Shown here: positions 58,661 to 64,000 of the stretch, piece by piece
How positions within the stretch are numbered: position 1 is the stretch's first letter
How the letters are laid out: every line of letters starts with the position of its first letter
Assembly (NCBI GenBank): GCA_035582835.1
Contig: JAYKAV010003152.1
Location: 215,710 to 279,709, forward strand
From: Phoebastria nigripes
Lineage: Eukaryota > Chordata > Aves > Procellariiformes > Diomedeidae
Direction of reading: 5' to 3'
DNA length: 64,000 nucleotides
Program-made: the position numbers and the translations under genes
Notes under the pieces: model-generated
What the model saw: the letters and a program-made list of their open reading frames with translations, nothing else
The model's database searches: none
Told to the model about the DNA's origin: nothing

Positions 58661-61600
58661 ACACTCCCCGGCCCCTGCTCTATAGAGCTTAGAGAATGTA
58701 ATTGGAGAACAATAGTTTAACCTGGGAAGGTACTAAATTAACTGGAACAAGCATGATAAACAGAATCAAGCTTTTCGTTCTAGCTCCAGGTAACAGAACG
58801 AAGCGTATGCATCAATAGTAAAAGCTGCATGTCTTTCTGCACTGGCTGACCATCACCGAGGATATACTTTGAGAATTTGACTGTTCATGGCTTTCCTTAT
58901 ATATTTCCATGTGTATCTGTTTTCGCAAAGCTGCATCTCACAGATCTGTTTGGATGACGTGAAATAAGATGCCTAAGAGGCAAAATAGGAGATCAGTGCA
59001 GGTATACAGTTCAGGTATGTCTATGAACTTGAGAAAGTTAAAGGATGATAACTTTAGATTCTAATTTATGGTTTCACCAATTTACAAGTGTCTTCTGTGA
59101 AGATCAAACTCTGAAGCCACTTTTCTCTCAGAAGAAAGTCTTGTGTCTTTGTTAAAAAAGAAAGCTGCCTTTGTGCTTTCTGACCATTCTCTTTCATTTT
59201 GCAACCTTTCAAAAAGCCCTTTTAGCTGTATGGAATATAACAGATTAAAAACACCTCAGGGGATCTTTTTTCTGAATTGCTTCTTTCATTATTTGTTTTT
59301 CTAAGTTATTCTTAATGAAAATAGGAAACATCTTGTTCTTACAAAGAATTTTTCTTCTCTCCTATGTTTCCCCCCTGTTTGTCCATGTTCTGTAAGCTGA
59401 CTGAGAGACATAATAATTAAAAATTCTCATCATGCCCATCTGCCTATGTGCCCTGTACTTTGTCATTTGGCAGTTGGGTATCAAAGCATCATCATCAATG
59501 TTCTTTGAAAACTAAGCAGGTTGGACATGCAATTTAAATGAAAAACAATTACACTGTGTTAGCTTGCCTTTGGCAAGAGTATTAGGGCTCATCTTGGAGA
59601 CAGGAAACAAAAGTAGCACTTCATCTTCATGAATTTTAAATGAGGGAAAGTGTATGTGTGTGTGAGAGAGAGTTGTCTGGCAGAAGTTTTTCCCTACATT
59701 CTTTCTGTAACTAGTTCTTTCCCCTCTAGAATATGTCCTAGTCTGTGCTACTGGCATTGGCTGGAATAATATGTATTTCCCTATAACACAGGTAGTGCTA
59801 ATGATTGTCTCACTAGAGTTTGTTTCAGATCATCTTTTTGATATTTGTTAAAGACAAAAGGCTGTGCCTCAGTGACAAGCTTCACAACCAAAAAGAAGGA
59901 GGATTAAAAGAGTTAATAGATGTTGTATAGACTCCTTTTCAGCCAGAAATTTTTTTTTTTGTCATGTTGTCTGCGTGGAGCCTACTGTGATATGTTTTTA
60001 AACCCTTCTAAGTGATCTCTATAAGCAGCGTTCATGAAAGTCTGATAAGAATACTAAACTGAATGCCATCTTTTTTCCCAAACATCTATGCAAAAAACAT
60101 CGTATATTACTGTTTTCTAAAGTCCTGCAGGCTAAGAACAAGTGTGTGATGGAATGTACTGACTCTGGAGAAATTGCCTTTTAGGGAGTATGTAAGAACA
60201 AGTTCAATGGTAAGCATGTATTTTAGTGGGTTTTTTCCTGAATGAGGGCCATAATCTGTCATGCAGCACTTGTAACGAAGTTCTGAACAATGTCAAAAAG
60301 AAACTAACAATGTAAGTGTCTGTCCTCCTTAAGAAAGGTCTTTGCTCTGAGCTTTAAAGCTACCCATAAACATCAAGAAATTCTCAGTGCATGATACTAA
60401 CCATGTGACTGAAACATAGCCTGAGTTGCAGCTTGCAAGTATGGTGCTGCTTGTACTTGAAGTCTGTCAAATGTTTAATGAGGACAATATGTTTGCCTTA
60501 AAACTAAATATAAAACATTCTTCTACTTTCTTCCTTAACCTTTTTTTCTTCTTCAATAAATAAAATCCTTAATTTGATGTCAGAGTTATAAGCTTTTTTT
60601 TTTTGTTTAGTGGATTTAGAGGAATCTGAGTGTAGAAAATTCTTTAAAATAATTTTTTTCTGAATTCTAGCTGTAGAGTGTAAGATATAACCTAGCCAGT
60701 TTTTATTCTGGGCTCCATCAGTGGTTAAAAAGACTTTTCAAATTTGGTCCGGATATCATGTCCATGCAAAATTTTACATCTCGATCAAGACATTCCTGGA
60801 ACTAGGTTATATCTTAATGGGTAAAACAGAGATTTGCAGCTATAGAGGCAGCTCTGGATTCTTACTCCTGATACTTGTTCACAGGAAAAAAGAATTAAGC
60901 TGGTGTGCGAAGGCAGAGTTTTATATTGGATTTTTTTTTTCAAGTCTGCCTATTTGAAAGAACGTAGCAGTATCAGGTTGGGAAAGGAGTGTGAAGACTG
61001 TATTTTTAGATTGAGATCTGAGTTCTATCACTAAGCTTTTAGGGACCAGTGTAGATAAGCAGTAAAGCTGTGTTGTATTTTAACATAAAGGTTTGCATTA
61101 TGTCCACAATGGGCTATCCCTTGAGGAAGGCAGCAACCTTGAGCTGGAGGTGTAGTTCCACAGTGTTCAGATTCATTGAGTATTTGTGACTGGGGATAAA
61201 TTCATTATAGTGATTTTCTCTCTGCTATGTTCTTAGCGGGAGATAGTCTTAAAAATCAGCAGCATGCTGATCAAAGATGTGAAATTCAATCCCTTCTGCC
61301 TGGAAGAAGGGGAAGGGTTACCTAACTCACCACCTGTAGTAGGCTACTGATGTTGTCTGGGATGAGTTCTCACTTCAGCCTGTTGATCCTGTCCTGGTTT
61401 GCTTAACAGTATCAAGTTAGCTCCAGTATATCTTATGCACATTTCACCTTCCAGAAAATTGACTATGGTGTATTCTGAAGAAAAGGTACACTGAAACTTT
61501 TCTGTTTTGTATAAAATTCTTAAACAGTCATTGAAAAGCTTGTGATGCTTTGTTGGGTGGTGAGAACTTTCATCTGGATGATCAGGTTTTTGCTTTCTCT

Positions 61601-61801
61601 TTAGTGAGTAACTACACGATTAATCAGCTAGAGTCTTTTACAGAGTGCCACGTAGAGTGCTCTGGCATGTAGCTGGTGTCCTTAGGGAGGATCCAGTTTT
61701 TCTTTTGCTGTAGAAGAATTAGTCACTGTGTTATTTGTTTTGGTCCATGGTTTTCAGTAACTTGGGAACCGAGGCTTCTCTCTTTTTTCCCTTTGTTACA
61801 G
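58661..61801. other. Noncoding DNA
   Basis: AT-rich, no gene or interspersed repeat recognised. A short mixed TG/AG run lies near 59,650-59,670. Confidence 0.4.
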
Positions 61802-61882
61802 CTGCCCACAGTAGAACAATATGCAAGTCAAGTGAAAAATGTCATTCCCATGAAAAAAGAAATCGTTTGTGTAGCATTTTGA
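61802..61882 (+). other. Candidate exon, weak
   Basis: An acceptor-like tract (ttttttccctttgttacag) ends at 61801, followed by a short open stretch LPTVEQYASQVKNVIPMKK to a TGA at 61880-61882. It would be a terminal exon. No family recognised; chance is quite possible. Confidence 0.15.
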
Positions 61883-64000
61883 AAAGATGCCAAACTACCA
61901 TGAAAATGGGCTAGAAGTAGGAAAATCAATTATTTGTTGACCTATTCATGGTCACCAAGAGTGAAACTGCATGTACTACTTCATCTGAAGAAAGGCACAT
62001 GAGAAGTTTGGAGGAGCCAGCACCTGAGAGGCAGATGGAGGAGCATGCTCAAACCCACTTCCACTGCAGTTGGCATGGAATCCCGCACCTGAAATTTGTT
62101 GCCATGCTGAGCACCATGACTATAACAACATGGTCCAAACTGGGTATTGCTGTGTGTTGACCGCCATGTAAGGGCTTATGCTGATGTATTCGGAGATAGG
62201 ATTCACTGAGCAATGGCAGCTGTATGGTTTTGAATGTGCCCGGAGGTTCTGTTAAGTGTGGGGTGCACCCTTACAGTTTAACAGTAAATGCACTTAACTA
62301 AAAACCAAGTGAGTAAGAGCGGATCCCAGATGATGTTGTAGCATGGCCTCTGTGAGCAGGAGCAATCCCAGCCCTGGTCTGGCAGAGGGCTGTGCAGCTC
62401 TTGGACTGTGGCTGTGTCAGCCTGCCAGGGACATATGCATTTTATCACATGGTACTAAAGTGGGGACTGCTGTCTAGCAAACCTTCACCTGTCTGTTTCC
62501 AAAGCTATGTTAGGAGAGGTTTGGCTCTTGAGCTGTCTAAATATTGCTACCAGCAAGCTTCAGTCCTCACTATTGGTGGCCACATGTGCTTGGCAAGGTC
62601 GGTGGGCCTGTGCAGTCCAACCCTGGTTTGNCTCAGAAATCCGTGTACGGGGAGAGATGCAGCCCTTCTGGCTCTTGTCCCTTTCGAACAAACCACTGGT
62701 ATTCCTCTGGCAGCAGACTCCTCTATTAGATGACACACAGATGAGAGAAACAGTGTAAATGCAGGTCAAGTGAAATGGTTAAATAATTCAAAGAAATCCC
62801 TNTTGAGATACTTACAGCCACTCTTGTCTACCTTTCTGTTTCGATGCTGATGTGCGGAGTGTGTTCAGAGCTCCATAGCAAATGTTTGCATTCTGTAATT
62901 CTGAAATGTGATATTTTTAAAACTGTTTTAATATGTGTCTGGACATTCCACTAAGCTGAAAAATAAAAATACGGGAGTAAAACAGTAAAATTACATGAAG
63001 CAGATAATTAGTAGAGCTGTAGAGCTTTCAAATGGTGTTGAACGTTTCTACCTAAAGGGCAGTGGTCCGATAGCTGAAGTGGATAATTTTGGGCTCATAT
63101 GTAGAGCTCAGTTCACTTGTAAATACCAAGTTGCTAATCTTAAAATTGTCAGCAGGACCTAGCTGTCACAGAGATGTTGAAAGAGAGCTCTTCTTTGCTT
63201 TAAAATGATGTAAAATATAGTCCTAGTATTACAGCATATGTTGTTTTAAATATTCCTGAATTTTGAGGTAAGAGCCAGGGAATTTTAATAAGCAGAAGAT
63301 CAAGAAAATTATATTTGTTGGGCCCTAGGCTTTAATTAAACACAATGTTATAAGCTGTTCAAAAGAACAGGTCCTGAGAAGTGCTTATGGGTGGGAGGGC
63401 CAAACAGGTTCACACTAGGTAGTAGAGACTAAAAAATAAAGACTGAACTCACTCAACTACATGTGCATAGAGCGAAGTGTATTCTTCTACATCTTCTCAA
63501 GTGTTTCCCAAGAAAAGATGCTGATGTTTTTAATGGTTCTTTTTGGGAGTGTACAGCTGACTTGCATTAGATTCAAGTATGTCTAGGAAATTGTTTATCT
63601 TTAGGATTGCACACTCTTGAGAGTTTTTTGCTTACATACAGACTTGGGATTATTGAAGTTTTAAGTGAAGCTGCAAAAAAGAAAAGAGGGATGATATTTC
63701 AGTTAGGTTCTCCAGTGGCTTTGCCCTGAGGAAAACCAATCAATGACAGGCAGCTTTTTTTCTTCATAGTCCAAAGAAAACATTCATTATGGTGTTTTAA
63801 TAGCTCTGGAAAGTCTCTATGTAACCAGGCAGGTAACTCAACTGTTTTTGTTCTGGTGTGGGATTGATTCAAGAGTTTGTGGATTGGAAAAGAGAATGAG
63901 ATGAGTCCTTCACAAAGCAGCATCTCGTATCTCAACTTCATTGAACTTCATTGAAAGGAGCATTTACCACTTGTGAAAGAAGGGGCAGGCGACTCAAGAA
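61883..64000. other. Noncoding DNA
   Basis: A 113-codon plus frame at 62392-62733 (one N at 62631) overlaps four other frames on both strands in a slightly GC-richer patch; no motif recognised. The remainder to the window end is AT-rich with no feature. Confidence 0.4.

Overview
This is a stretch of vertebrate nuclear DNA, almost certainly from a bird. It is AT-rich, has long intervals without open frames, contains no operons or ribosome-binding sites, and carries about 18 isolated N bases typical of a draft assembly. The bird assignment rests on the repeats. There are several CR1 LINE fragments, including two with the typical avian CR1 3' end (tandem ATTCTRTG-type octamers). There are also three endogenous-retrovirus LTRs of types I know from neoavian genomes such as songbirds, parrots and falcons. 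These identifications are from memory of consensus sequences; no database search was run.

Layout. Bases 1-22,300 are mostly unique noncoding DNA with two short CR1 fragments (1,340-1,482 and 9,061-9,150), a poly-C tract (about 16,802) and one weak exon-like segment near 14,371-14,441. Bases 22,560-24,860 form a distinctly GC-richer island. On the minus strand it holds the one protein-coding relic I can name: a heat-shock-factor-type DNA-binding domain of the HSFY kind, interrupted by a single extra base in the middle of the domain, probably followed by a second frame break. Bases 30,710-34,240 are a repeat cluster: a 1.1-kb LTR (minus), a badly decayed CR1-type reverse transcriptase (minus) and a truncated second LTR (minus). 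An imperfect palindrome of about 170 bp lies at 35,069-35,237. A CR1 3' end (plus) lies at 41,385-41,732. A complete 553-bp solo LTR (plus) with a perfect 5-bp target-site duplication lies at 43,809-44,361.

The right third (44,400-64,000) is nearly repeat-free. It has a T-rich plus strand around 45,200-46,660, a second long poly-C tract at 52,261-52,288, a 2.8-kb interval with almost no open frames, and three plus-strand segments flanked by good splice-acceptor sequence. The segment at 49,755-49,855 is the best exon candidate because it has an acceptor, a donor and an open frame. The segments could belong to one plus-strand transcription unit, but nothing proves this.

I found no intact protein-coding gene, no tRNA or rRNA, no CRISPR array and no complete provirus. 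The most interesting objects are the broken HSFY-like locus, the long palindrome, and the LTRs that keep promoter-like CRE and TATA motifs.
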